From Anaerolineae bacterium (GTDB taxonomy: Bacteria; Chloroflexota; Anaerolineae; J036; Brachytrichaceae): a stretch of 64,000 bases of DNA. The position numbers and the translations under genes were made by a program. The notes under the pieces were generated by a model that did not search any database, was not told the DNA's origin, and saw nothing but the letters and a program-made list of their open reading frames with translations. Below, in pieces: positions 26,495 through 34,632 of the stretch. The stretch covers positions 1-64,000 of the forward strand of contig CANJQH010000005.1 in the NCBI GenBank assembly GCA_947476335.1, written 5' to 3'. Position 1 is the first letter of the stretch. The number at the start of each line of letters is the position of its first letter.

Positions 26495-28324
26495 TTATTC
26501 GATCTCTTCGACATCATCAGCGCGACGATGTGTGCGCGCAGGCACCATACGTCCAAGCACTTCGTCGAAGACCAGGGCACGTTCCTTACCCTTCTTGTCC
26601 TTCTTACCGCGCGGCAAGAGCTTGGCATCATCTGCCAGTGGCACGCCGTTCTCGTCTACTTCGATGACGTCATCGTCGTCGTCGTCGTCGCTGCTCACCG
26701 CTTCGATGAAGAGCTTCTGCGCTTCTTCGGGTGTCTCGCCGACTACAGGCAATGCTGCAACCTGAGCCGCTTCCTGCGGCGTTACTTCAACAACCGCTTC
26801 AATTCGGCCGACGACTTTGTCCAGCGCCTGCTTAATTTCGCTCAGCGCCTTCGATCCGATATTCGGAATCGAAAGCAGACCTTCATCGCCGCGCATGCTG
26901 TATTCCAGCAGCTGACCCACGTTGATCACGCCAGCGGCCACGATATGCTGCGTCACGCGCGCGGACAAACCCAGCTCATCAAGCGACATGCCATACGTCT
27001 CGCGGGGAATCGCTGCCATAGCCGCTTCGCGCGCCTGTCGGCGCTCTTCGAGAATCTGTGGCCGCGATGCAGTAGTGTCTGTGGTAGCCTCGATATTCGA
27101 CTGGCGCCACTGATACACACTGTCGATGACGCGCTTCACCATGCCGAATTCTTCCGGCGACAGCGGCTGCGGGAAAGCACGCTGACGAATCAGCAGCTCG
27201 CGCAGGCTCGGCGCAGACTGGGCGACGTCGTTACCAATCCATGTGCGCAGCGATTCATCATTTTCGAGCAGCTGCAGCGCCTCATTCAACGCCTCGCTTC
27301 CGCTCTTAATGTCGATGCGCCAGCGGGTCAGGCGCGCGGCAAGACGCGCATTCTGCCCTTCGCGCCCAATCGCCAGCGAAAGCTGGTCGTCCGGCACAAT
27401 TACGGTGGCATTCTTGTTGTCCACCGACGGATGCACAGACATCACTTTGGCCGGCCCAAGTGCTTTCGTAATGAACACGCCAGGATCAGCGTTCCACTCG
27501 ATGATGTCAATCTTTTCACCGCGCAGCTCAGTGATGATGCTTTGAATGCGCGCTCCGCGCTGGCCCACACATGCACCCACCGGGTCGACGCCAGCCTGCA
27601 GTGCTGCCACCGCTACCTTCGAACGTGAGCCTGGCTCGCGCGCAATTTCCTTGATTTCAACCGCGCCGCTGGCCACCTCAGGCACCTCAATCTCGAGCAG
27701 GCGCTTGAGCATATTCTTGTGCGCACGCGAAAGCACGATCTGCGGCCCGCGCGATGTGCGCTTCACCTCAGCGACATACGCACGCACACGCTGTTGCATG
27801 TCGTACTTTTCGCCAGGGATCATCTCCTTCTTCGGGAGCTGACCTTCAATGCGGCCAAGGTTAATCGTAAATCCAGTCGAATTCAGCGCAGTAACGGTTC
27901 CGCTGACGATTTCGCCTTCACGCTCGATGAAGGTGTTGAACTGGAAATCTTTTTCTGCTTCGCGCAGTTTCTGCACGATGATCTGTTTGGCATTTTGTGC
28001 GGCGATACGGCCGAGATCATTCGGCGTGACGTCGACCATAATGCAATCCCCGAGCATCGCATCCGGCTTCTGCCGCAACGATTCCTCGAGGCCAATTTCG
28101 GTTCGCTCATCTATCACGGACTCGACGACTTCTTTTTCGACGAATACGCGCATGTCGCCGCTGTCCATGTCGACCAGCGAAGAAACCGCTTGGCCAGGCA
28201 TGATATTCGCGTATTTGCGATACGCCTGGACGATAGCCTGCTCGATCACACGGGTGACGACCTCGCGAGGCAGTGTGCGTTCGGCACTGATCTGGTTTAG
28301 GGCAAGTACAAATTCGCTCTTCAT
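26495..28324 (-). CDS. nusA: Transcription elongation/termination factor NusA with C-terminal helix-hairpin-helix and acidic tail
   Basis: NusA binds RNA polymerase and RNA and modulates pausing and termination. The 609-residue protein has the N-terminal domain, an S1 domain (GEIVSGTVTALNSTGFTINLG) and two KH domains (PVGACVGQRGARIQSI, LAIGREGQNARLAARLTRW). The C-terminal region includes LGLSARVTQHIVAAGVI and LLSIPNIGSKALSEIKQAL, which resemble the RNA polymerase alpha C-terminal domain. An acidic patch (SSDDDDDDDVIEVDE) and a Lys-rich tail follow. GAGGTC precedes the ATG. No rimP is visible upstream. Confidence 0.95.
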   Translation of the reverse strand: MKSEFVLALNQISAERTLPREVVTRVIEQAIVQAYRKYANIMPGQAVSSLVDMDSGDMRVFVEKEVVESVIDERTEIGLEESLRQKPDAMLGDCIMVDVTPNDLGRIAAQNAKQIIVQKLREAEKDFQFNTFIEREGEIVSGTVTALNSTGFTINLGRIEGQLPKKEMIPGEKYDMQQRVRAYVAEVKRTSRGPQIVLSRAHKNMLKRLLEIEVPEVASGAVEIKEIAREPGSRSKVAVAALQAGVDPVGACVGQRGARIQSIITELRGEKIDIIEWNADPGVFITKALGPAKVMSVHPSVDNKNATVIVPDDQLSLAIGREGQNARLAARLTRWRIDIKSGSEALNEALQLLENDESLRTWIGNDVAQSAPSLRELLIRQRAFPQPLSPEEFGMVKRVIDSVYQWRQSNIEATTDTTASRPQILEERRQAREAAMAAIPRETYGMSLDELGLSARVTQHIVAAGVINVGQLLEYSMRGDEGLLSIPNIGSKALSEIKQALDKVVGRIEAVVEVTPQEAAQVAALPVVGETPEEAQKLFIEAVSSDDDDDDDVIEVDENGVPLADDAKLLPRGKKDKKGKERALVFDEVLGRMVPARTHRRADDVEEIE

Positions 28325-28446
28325 CGAATGACCTCAGCGTAGAAAAGCAAAAGTGGGCTTGCGACCCACTTCCATTCGTTAGCGCCTGAAGTTGAAACTT
28401 ATTTATACCACGTTTCAATAGATGCGTCAAAAGATGCGTCAAAAGG

Positions 28447-28543
28447 GGGAGTGACTAAACTCAAGGATATTCCGCGAATCACGGCATCGCCCCGCCGCCC
28501 TGCCGTGATTCGCGGGTTCATGTAGTCGAGTTTAGTCACTCCC
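28447..28543. mobile_element. Family B palindromic MITE, intact copy B1
   Basis: Perfect 16-bp terminal inverted repeats, GGGAGTGACTAAACTC, surround an inner CCGCGAATCACGGCA palindrome. The flanks are an exact 8-bp duplication, TCAAAAGG, at 28439-28446 and 28544-28551. It occupies the 465-base gap before moaB, which also has a GATGCGTCAAAA tandem pair beside it; nothing else is recognised there. Confidence 0.92.
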
Positions 28544-28789
28544 TCAAAAGGCACGTTCATGGTGACAGTTCAGGGTTCAGGACTGACGTAAAAATCCTGA
28601 GCGAGGCTATATTCGGCTGGCGACATCGACGCCGACGTTCGTCAAGCCAAACACGCACAAGGAGAAAGGGGATTGGCCGCACAAAAAGCAGCGTCAGTGC
28701 GCCGATTGCTGAAATCTGCCCCAAACGCCGGATGCGTCCGACACCAGGCCGCCTCAGGGTGCACCCTGTCCAACGACTACAATCACACC

Positions 28790-29308
28790 ATGACCAGCCC
28801 TTCTACTGAACAGCATCGCGCCATTGCCCATCGCCAGGGCCCAGTGCACGTCGCCGTGGTCACCGTCAGCGACACGCGCACGCGGGAAAATGACACAGGG
28901 GGAGACCTGATTCAGCAGCGGCTGATTGATGCCGGCCACGTCGTGGTTTTTCGCGAAATTGTGCGCGACGAACCTGAGCGCATCGACGCACTGCTCGAAC
29001 GCATCGTCGTGGAAACTGACGCACGGCTGATTCTTTTCACCGGCGGAACCGGAATCGCGCCGCGCGACACTACCTTCGACGTTATTTCGCGCCGACTGGA
29101 AAAAACCATGCCCGGATTTGGCGAATTGTTCCGCATGCTCAGCTTTAAGGAAGTCGGCGCAGCTGCCATGCTTTCACGTGCTACTGCCGGAACGTATCGT
29201 GGACGTGTAGTTTGTTCAATGCCGGGAAGCCCAAACGCGGTGCAGGTGGCCATGGACAACCTGATTCTTCCTGAGATTGAACATCTTGCGTGGGAAGTAG
29301 CCCGCTGA
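28790..29308 (+). CDS. moaB: MoaB/MogA family molybdenum cofactor protein
   Basis: MoaB/MogA enzymes adenylate molybdopterin before molybdenum insertion. The product has [24 protein letters not shown] and [11 protein letters not shown], all typical. It would serve cofactor supply for enzymes such as the XdhC-dependent hydroxylase. Two starts compete: ATG 28790 (172 residues, TACAAT six bases upstream, leaderless-like) and TTG 28673, which has a strong AAGGAG at 28659-28664 and would add 39 residues without homology. The ATG is used because the domain starts soon after it. Confidence 0.88.
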   Translation: MTSPSTEQHRAIAHRQGPVHVAVVTVSDTRTRENDTGGDLIQQRLIDAGHVVVFREIVRDEPERIDALLERIVVETDARLILFTGGTGIAPRDTTFDVISRRLEKTMPGFGELFRMLSFKEVGAAAMLSRATAGTYRGRVVCSMPGSPNAVQVAMDNLILPEIEHLAWEVAR

Positions 29309-29359
29309 AGAGATTGATGCAGACTGGAGCCAGGCTATGGCCAAAGAAGTAGAGGAGAA

Positions 29360-29432
29360 AGCTACCTACGGGAGTTGAACCCGAAACCTATCGCTTACGA
29401 AGCGATTGCTCTACCGATTGAGCTAAGGTAGC
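29360..29432 (-). tRNA. tRNA-Thr (anticodon CGT)
   Basis: Cloverleaf on the minus strand. The acceptor arm is GCTACCT with AGGTAGC, the D-stem GCTC/GAGC, the anticodon stem ATCGC/GCGAT with loop TTCGTAA (anticodon CGT, reading ACG), and the T-arm GGG-TTCAACT-CCC. The discriminator is U and the CCA is not encoded. It is single, not in a tRNA cluster. Confidence 0.95.
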
Positions 29433-29589
29433 AGTTGAACGGACAGCAGTATACACACGGACCACAGGTGAGTCAATAGGAGAGTGCTCAAATCTAAAAT
29501 GATGCGCCCTTCGTCCCGGATTCACTCACGCAGCGCGAGGACCGGATGGGCCATTTTCCAGCTCCGCAGAGGTGGGTTTTACTTACCTG

Positions 29590-29618
29590 TTGACACATTT
29601 CCCTCCCTCCGTTAGTAT
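29590..29618 (+). promoter_or_regulatory. Sigma-70 promoter of the aro operon
   Basis: The -35 TTGACA (29590-29595), a 17-bp spacer and the -10 TAGTAT (29613-29618) predict a start near 29625, about 14 bases before the leader ATG. The 157 bases between the tRNA and this promoter contain no recognised gene; 29480-29565 may hold a decayed inverted repeat. Confidence 0.85.
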
Positions 29619-29638
29619 CCACACTCGTGGGTTTGAAC

Positions 29639-29728
29639 ATGTGCTTGTACGCAGGCTACCGCTATTATGGCTACTTTAGCAAGGCTAAAGAGAGCTTACT
29701 CGTGCGCGTATTCAGCACGGCAGGATAG
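29639..29728 (+). CDS. Tyr-rich attenuation leader peptide of the aro operon
   Basis: A 29-codon ORF lies directly after the promoter and before an intrinsic terminator. Residues 4-13 are YAGYRYYGYF: five Tyr codons and a Phe codon within ten codons, far above expectation. Downstream genes make chorismate, DAHP and prephenate-derived Tyr/Phe precursors. The SD is weak (GTGGG), and an in-frame GTG at 29627 could give a nearly leaderless start. The peptide itself probably has no function; ribosome stalling at the Tyr codons would be the sensing event. Confidence 0.82.
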   Translation: MCLYAGYRYYGYFSKAKESLLVRVFSTAG

Positions 29729-29752
29729 ACGGAACGAAACGAACATCCTACA

Positions 29753-29788
29753 GGGCGCGGAGCACAGTAAGCTCTGCGCCCTTTTTTT
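29753..29788 (+). terminator. Attenuator terminator upstream of aroH
   Basis: An 11-bp stem (29753-29763 with 29771-29781, one G-U) has a 7-base loop and seven T residues. Bases 29766-29775 (AGTAAGCTCT) are the exact complement of 29691-29700 (AGAGCTTACT) in the leader, giving an antiterminator that excludes the terminator. TTTAGC/GCTAAA (29675-29680, 29684-29689) and CGTGC/GCACG (29701-29705, 29715-29719) are further leader hairpins. Confidence 0.88.
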
Positions 29789-29829
29789 GTGTCACGGCCG
29801 TTTCAATACAGCAGGAGGAGTAAATTGAT

Positions 29830-30198
29830 ATGTGGATGCGAGGTGTCAGAGGCGCGACTTGCGCCACAGCCAACAGCAAAGAAGCCATCATCGAAACAAC
29901 GAAACAAATGCTGCAGCGCATTATTGTTGAGAACGACATGCAGCCGGACGAAATCGCCAGCGCATTTTTCTCGACCACGCGCGACCTAAATGCCGAATTC
30001 CCGGCCATCGCTGCACGCCAGCTCGGGTGGACCGATGTGCCGCTCATGTGTATGCACGAAATGGAGGTTCCCGGCGCCTTGCCTCAATGTGTGCGAGTGA
30101 TGGTGCACTGGAACACTGACAAACGGCCGAACCAGATTCGACACATCTATATCAACGGCGCCGAAAAGCTGCGCCCTGACCTGGTGCGCGAAGGCTGA
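29830..30198 (+). CDS. aroH: Chorismate mutase, AroH class
   Basis: Trimeric AroH-type chorismate mutase, converting chorismate to prephenate. At 122 residues it matches the Bacillus AroH length. Characteristic segments are MRGVRGATCATANS (Arg near the N-terminus), ATTRDLNAEFPA-like STTRDLNAEFPAIAAR, VPLMCMHEMEVPGALPQCVRVMV and the late RHIYINGAEKLRPDL. The SD AGGAGG (29813-29818) is strong. It is the first gene after the attenuator and so the first to respond to it. Confidence 0.94.
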   Translation: MWMRGVRGATCATANSKEAIIETTKQMLQRIIVENDMQPDEIASAFFSTTRDLNAEFPAIAARQLGWTDVPLMCMHEMEVPGALPQCVRVMVHWNTDKRPNQIRHIYINGAEKLRPDLVREG

Positions 30199-30290
30199 CA
30201 AACCAACCCGAACAAAATCGCTCGATCGGCGACTCTCACCACAGCAATCGTGCTGAAAAAGCGTGATGCGCAGATCGCAATATAGAAATT

Positions 30291-31373
30291 ATGTCCTTCA
30301 AAACCGACGACGTGCGCATTCGCGAAATCAAGGAGCTTGCTCCGCCCGCGCATCTGATGCGCGAATTCCCACTTTCCAACGACGCATCCAGGGTTGTATA
30401 CAACGCTCGCGAGGCGATCCACGGCATCCTGCACGGAAACGACGACCGTATGTTCGTCGTCGTCGGCCCATGCAGCATTCACGACACCCGTGCCGCACTC
30501 GAATACGCCGACCGCCTCAAGCTGCTGGCGGACCAGCTGACGAACGACCTCGTAATCATCATGCGCGTGTATTTTGAAAAGCCGCGCACGACGGTCGGCT
30601 GGAAAGGCCTGATCAACGACCCATATCTGGACGGCTCGTTTCGCATCAACGAAGGCCTGCGCATCGCGCGCGAGCTGCTGCTGGAGATCAACTCGCTTGG
30701 CCTGCCGGCGGCAACGGAATATCTCGACACAATTTCTCCACAGTACATCGCTGATTTGATCGCATGGGGCGCCATTGGCGCGCGCACAACCGAATCGCAG
30801 GTGCACCGCGAACTCGCCAGCGGGCTATCCTGCCCCGTCGGGTTCAAAAATGGCACGGATGGCAACATCAAAATCGCTTCAGACGCAATGATGGCCAGCC
30901 GCATGCCGCACCATTTTCTGTCAGTCACGAAAAGCGGCGTGAGCGCCATCGTTTCGACGGCGGGAAATCCGGATTGCCATGTGGTGTTGCGCGGTGGAAA
31001 AGATCCGAATTACGACGCCGCCAGCGTGCGCGCAGCAACGCAGTTCCTCATCAGCGTCGGGCTGAATCCGCGCCTGATGATCGACGCCTCACATGGCAAC
31101 AGCAGCAAAAAACACGAGAACCAGATCCCGGTTTCCGAAGACATCGCCCGGCAGGTCGAACGCGGCGAACACAACATCGCCGGCGTCATGATCGAGTCGA
31201 ACCTGCTGGCCGGCCGCCAGGATATCGTCGCCGGCAAACCGCTGGAGTATGGCAAAAGCGTGACCGACGCGTGCATCGGCTGGGATGACACGGTGCAGCT
31301 GCTGACGCGCCTGGCCAAAGCCGTGCGCAATCGCCGCGGCATCACCGAAAAGCCGGCGACGGCTGCAGTCTGA
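30291..31373 (+). CDS. aroG: 3-deoxy-7-phosphoheptulonate (DAHP) synthase, class I alpha
   Basis: Condenses phosphoenolpyruvate and erythrose 4-phosphate, the entry step to the shikimate pathway. The 360-residue protein follows the E. coli AroF/G/H pattern: DDVRIREIKELAPP, VVGPCSIHDTRAALEYA, FEKPRTTVGWKGLINDP, SHGNSSKKHENQ. AroF, AroG and AroH paralogues of E. coli differ in feedback inhibitor; which amino acid inhibits this enzyme cannot be read from the sequence. It starts 92 bases after aroH and 5 bases before tyrA. Confidence 0.93.
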   Translation: MSFKTDDVRIREIKELAPPAHLMREFPLSNDASRVVYNAREAIHGILHGNDDRMFVVVGPCSIHDTRAALEYADRLKLLADQLTNDLVIIMRVYFEKPRTTVGWKGLINDPYLDGSFRINEGLRIARELLLEINSLGLPAATEYLDTISPQYIADLIAWGAIGARTTESQVHRELASGLSCPVGFKNGTDGNIKIASDAMMASRMPHHFLSVTKSGVSAIVSTAGNPDCHVVLRGGKDPNYDAASVRAATQFLISVGLNPRLMIDASHGNSSKKHENQIPVSEDIARQVERGEHNIAGVMIESNLLAGRQDIVAGKPLEYGKSVTDACIGWDDTVQLLTRLAKAVRNRRGITEKPATAAV

Positions 31374-31378
31374 ATCCG

Positions 31379-32266
31379 ATGACGAACGAAAATTCCGCAC
31401 CAGACAGCGCACCCGCGCGCACAATCTGCATTGTCGGCATCGGGCTGATGGGCGCTTCCTTTGCCCTGGCGCTCAAAGCACGCGGCTACAACGGGCGAAT
31501 CACTGGCGTTTCGCGCAGCACCGCCACGCGTGACAAAGCGTTGCAGCGCAGCGTCGTCGATTTCGCCACGACCGATCTGGCCGAGGGCGTGCGCGACGCG
31601 GACGTAATTGTGCTGTGCACCCCCGTGCGGCTGCTCGTGGAACAAATCGCTGCAGTTGGCGCACTCTGCCGGCCGGGTGCAATCATCACCGACATGGGCA
31701 GCACAAAGAGCAACGTCATCGCCGCCATGAACGCGCTGCCCGCGCACGTGCGTGCGATCGGTTCACATCCAATGTGCGGCAAAGAAACCGCCGGCATCGA
31801 CGTGGCCGAACCCGGCCTGTACGAAAACGCGCCATGGATTCTGACACGCAGCGCGCGCACCGACGATGAAGCATTCGCCGTCATACAAGCACTCGCCGTG
31901 CTCGTTGGCGCGCGGCCGCGCGAAATTGATGTGACGCAACATGATGCACTGCTCGCCCACGCCAGCCATCTTCCGTGGGCAGTGTCGACCGCGATGGTCT
32001 ACACCACCGACCATTTTGCTGTCGACCATCCAGCGGTCTGGCAAGTGACCGCGGGCGGCTACCGCGACACCAGCCGCGTCGCTGCAAGCGACGTCACGAT
32101 GTGGACGGACATCGCACTGACCAATCAGTCCGCCATCCTCGCGGCCATTCGAGATTTTCAGTTTAGCCTTGATCAGCTGGCCGTGCTGATCGAACGCGGC
32201 GACGAGGCGGGCCTGCGCTCATTCATCGAACGTGCAGCAGTGGCAAGAAAAGCGAAATACGGGTGA
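31379..32266 (+). CDS. tyrA: Prephenate dehydrogenase
   Basis: Oxidises prephenate to 4-hydroxyphenylpyruvate, the committed step to tyrosine. The 295-residue protein has NAD-binding VGIGLMGASFALAL near residue 20, SHPMCGKETAG and the helical C-terminal dimerisation domain with HASHLPWAVSTAMV and GGYRDTSRVA. No ACT domain is present, so classical Tyr feedback by that domain is unlikely, which fits control at transcription by the Tyr-rich leader. Confidence 0.92.
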   Translation: MTNENSAPDSAPARTICIVGIGLMGASFALALKARGYNGRITGVSRSTATRDKALQRSVVDFATTDLAEGVRDADVIVLCTPVRLLVEQIAAVGALCRPGAIITDMGSTKSNVIAAMNALPAHVRAIGSHPMCGKETAGIDVAEPGLYENAPWILTRSARTDDEAFAVIQALAVLVGARPREIDVTQHDALLAHASHLPWAVSTAMVYTTDHFAVDHPAVWQVTAGGYRDTSRVAASDVTMWTDIALTNQSAILAAIRDFQFSLDQLAVLIERGDEAGLRSFIERAAVARKAKYG

Positions 32267-32320
32267 ACTTAATTTCAGATTTCAGGTGGGTTCACGCCGA
32301 CGCTGAAAATCTGAACTCTG

Positions 32321-32403
32321 GCAACGATTCAGGCCGTCCGATTTTTCAACGCGAAACACGCGCGTGTTTCGCAGGAAATACTGATCCAGTCCTGAATCGT
32401 TAC
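32321..32403. mobile_element. Family A palindromic MITE, copy A5
   Basis: Termini GCAACGATTCAGG and CCTGAATCGTTAC with core GCGAAACACGCGCGTGTTTCGC; inverse orientation. The 8-bp flanks GAACTCTG (32313-32320) and GAAATCTG (32404-32411) match 7 of 8. It lies between tyrA and aroA, so the operon is read through it or restarts after it. Confidence 0.88.
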
Positions 32404-32420
32404 GAAATCTGAAATCTGAA

Positions 32421-33731
32421 ATGGACAAAACCCTCTCCCGAATCCGCGCACTACAAGGTGTATTGCGCGTGCCGAGCGACCGCAGCATCACCGTGCGCGC
32501 GACGTTGCTCGGCGCCGTGGCCGACGGCGTCAGCCGTGTGCGCGAGCCGCTCGATTCCGATGACACCAATGCTGCGCTGGACTGCCTTGCTGGCCTCGGC
32601 ATAGCGGTGGCAAATCTTTCGAGCATGTGCGATCCGCTTGGATTGCGCATTCCTGGACTTGGGCTACGCGGGCTGCGCGCGCCACGCGAGACGCTGCACT
32701 GCGGTTCGTCAGGCGCAACAATGCGACTGCTGGCGGGCCTGCTGAGCGGGCAGCATTTCGATAGCACGCTCGATGGCAGCGAACAGCTGCGGCGGCGGCC
32801 GATGCGGCGCGTTACGGATCCGCTGGCGGTGATGGGCGCGCACATCGACAGCATTGACGGCAAAGCACCGCTTGCCATTCACGCAGCGTCGTCACTGCAT
32901 GCGCTCGACTACGTCATGCCCGTAGCGAGTGCGCAGGTGAAATCGTCGATCTTGCTGGCGGGTTTGTACGCCGACGGCCCGGTGACGGTGCACGAGCCAG
33001 CACCGACGCGCGATCACACCGAGATCATGTTGCGCGCAATGGGCGCAGACATACGCACAGAGCGCAACGCTGACGGCAGTGCGGCGGTGACTTTGACGCC
33101 GCCGACGCGTCTGCGGCCGCTCGACATGCTGGTGCCAGCGGATATTTCGTCAGCGGCATTTTTTCTTGTTGCAGCGGCGCTGTTGCCCGAATCAAAGCTG
33201 ACGTTGGTGGAGGTGGGGGTGAACGAAACCCGCACCGGCCTGCTGGACGCGATGCGGCAGATGGGGGTGCAGATTGAACAGCGCAACACGCGCACCGAAG
33301 CGGGCGAACCGATTGCTGACCTGGTGGTGCACAGCGGCGAGCTGCACGCAATTGAAATTGGTGGCGCGCTGGTGGCGCGCATGATCGATGAACTGCCGAT
33401 TTTCGCCGTGCTGGCGACGCAGGCGCACGGCCGCACTGTAGTTCGCGATGCACAAGAGCTGCGTGTGAAGGAAAGCAACCGCGTCGAAGGGCTCGTGGCG
33501 CAACTGCGCGCGATGGGCGCACAAATTGAAGCAACGATGGATGGCTTTGTCATCAACGGCCCCACCCCGTTGTTGGGCGCAACCGTCGACGGTTTGGGCG
33601 ACCATCGTATGGCGATGTCGCTGGCGGTAGCTGCGCTGGCGGCACAAGGCGACACGTGCATTACGGGTGCGGAGTGCGTAAGCAAGACATACCCGGAGTT
33701 CTGGCGTGACTTGGATCGCGTTATGTTTTAA
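32421..33731 (+). CDS. aroA: 3-phosphoshikimate 1-carboxyvinyltransferase (EPSP synthase)
   Basis: Transfers the enolpyruvyl group of PEP to shikimate 3-phosphate. The 436-residue protein has LHCGSSGATMRLLAG (residues near 92-106), ASAQVKSSILLAGL, PADISSAAFFLVAAALLP, RVKESNRVEGLVAQL and GDHRMAMSLAVAAL, all family signatures. The KESNR form replaces the more common KESDR. The start lies 17 bases after the family A element. The stop codon is the first base of a bidirectional terminator hairpin. Confidence 0.95.
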   Translation: MDKTLSRIRALQGVLRVPSDRSITVRATLLGAVADGVSRVREPLDSDDTNAALDCLAGLGIAVANLSSMCDPLGLRIPGLGLRGLRAPRETLHCGSSGATMRLLAGLLSGQHFDSTLDGSEQLRRRPMRRVTDPLAVMGAHIDSIDGKAPLAIHAASSLHALDYVMPVASAQVKSSILLAGLYADGPVTVHEPAPTRDHTEIMLRAMGADIRTERNADGSAAVTLTPPTRLRPLDMLVPADISSAAFFLVAAALLPESKLTLVEVGVNETRTGLLDAMRQMGVQIEQRNTRTEAGEPIADLVVHSGELHAIEIGGALVARMIDELPIFAVLATQAHGRTVVRDAQELRVKESNRVEGLVAQLRAMGAQIEATMDGFVINGPTPLLGATVDGLGDHRMAMSLAVAALAAQGDTCITGAECVSKTYPEFWRDLDRVMF

Positions 33732-33765
33732 ATCAAACCCGGCTTTTTAGAAGCCGGGTTTGATT
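33731..33765 (+). terminator. Strong hairpin after aroA
   Basis: A perfect 15-bp stem (33731-33745 with 33751-33765, AATCAAACCCGGCTT arm) has a 5-base loop and a T-rich downstream tract (TTTAGTTTCTTAATTTT). It separates aroA from aroE, which starts 24 bases further on. Confidence 0.75.
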
Positions 33766-33789
33766 TAGTTTCTTAATTTTGTTTTGCCT

Positions 33790-34605
33790 ATGCGAATCGG
33801 ACTCATCGGCTACCCCGTACAGCACAGCGCCTCGCCACGTATGCAGAACGCTGCATTCGCCGCCGTCGGACTCACAGAATGGACGTACGAGCTGTGGCCT
33901 ACGCCGCTCGACGCACTTGCCGAACGGTTGCGCGAATTGCGAAAAAACCACCACATCGGCGGCTGCAATGTCACCATTCCACATAAACAGAATGTGCTCG
34001 GCGCCCTCGACGTCCTCAGCGACCACGCACGTATGCTCGGCGCGGTCAATACCATCGTCAAACGCGACGGACAGCTAATCGGTCACAACACGGACTGGCT
34101 GGGGTTTCTCGCCGACCTGCGCTTCAACGGCTTCGAGCCCGTCGGTGGGCAGCGCGCGCTCGTGCTCGGCGCCGGCGGCTCGGCACGCGGCATCGTCTAC
34201 GCACTGCTCAAGTGCGGACTGCGCGTTCACATTGTTAATCGCGATGCCGCGCGCGCCCATTCTCTGGCGCATGACCTGCATCCGCTCGGCACCGTGTCCG
34301 CCATCACCACCATGCACCAGGCCGGCGCCATCGACCTGATCATTAACTGCACGTCCGCCGGCATGGATCCACACCTCGACACCACGCCATGGCCGCTCGA
34401 TCTGCCCTTCCCGCGACAGGCATTTCTGTATGACCTCGTCTACAAACCACGACAGACTGTGTTGATACAACAAGCCGAGGCAGCCGGCGCGCGCTGCGCC
34501 GGCGGAATCGGCATGCTCGCCGAGCAAGGCGCCGCCGCCTTTGAACTCTGGACTGGCGTCCCCGCCGCGCAGGTTGCGCCTGTCATGCGCGCCGCGCTCG
34601 GCTAA
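33790..34605 (+). CDS. aroE: Shikimate dehydrogenase (NADP)
   Basis: Reduces 3-dehydroshikimate. The 271-residue protein has MRIGLIGYPVQHSASPRMQNAAF at the start with the shikimate-binding Ser residues. It also has NVTIPHKQNVLGALD with the catalytic Lys, NTDWLGFL with the catalytic Asp, and Rossmann VLGAGGSARGIVYALL. The ATG at 33790 is chosen over an in-frame TTG two codons upstream. aroC follows after 27 bases. Confidence 0.94.
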   Translation: MRIGLIGYPVQHSASPRMQNAAFAAVGLTEWTYELWPTPLDALAERLRELRKNHHIGGCNVTIPHKQNVLGALDVLSDHARMLGAVNTIVKRDGQLIGHNTDWLGFLADLRFNGFEPVGGQRALVLGAGGSARGIVYALLKCGLRVHIVNRDAARAHSLAHDLHPLGTVSAITTMHQAGAIDLIINCTSAGMDPHLDTTPWPLDLPFPRQAFLYDLVYKPRQTVLIQQAEAAGARCAGGIGMLAEQGAAAFELWTGVPAAQVAPVMRAALG

Positions 34606-34632
34606 CCCACACGTAGAATCACCGCCATCTAT

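Noticed and set aside
26489-27628. 379-codon rightward open frame opposite nusA
   Set aside because: Antisense shadow of nusA; no domain motifs.
29639-29728. tmRNA tag reading frame
   Set aside because: No tRNA-like ends and no ALAA-type tag; the ORF is too rich in Tyr.
29639-29788. T-box riboswitch as the aro leader regulator
   Set aside because: No AGGGUGGNACCGCG T-box sequence or specifier stem was found; a Tyr-rich ORF plus alternative helices explains the region better.
33731-33765. Family A or B mobile element after aroA
   Set aside because: The hairpin lacks the GTAAC or GGGAGTGAC ends and any flanking duplication; it behaves like a terminator.
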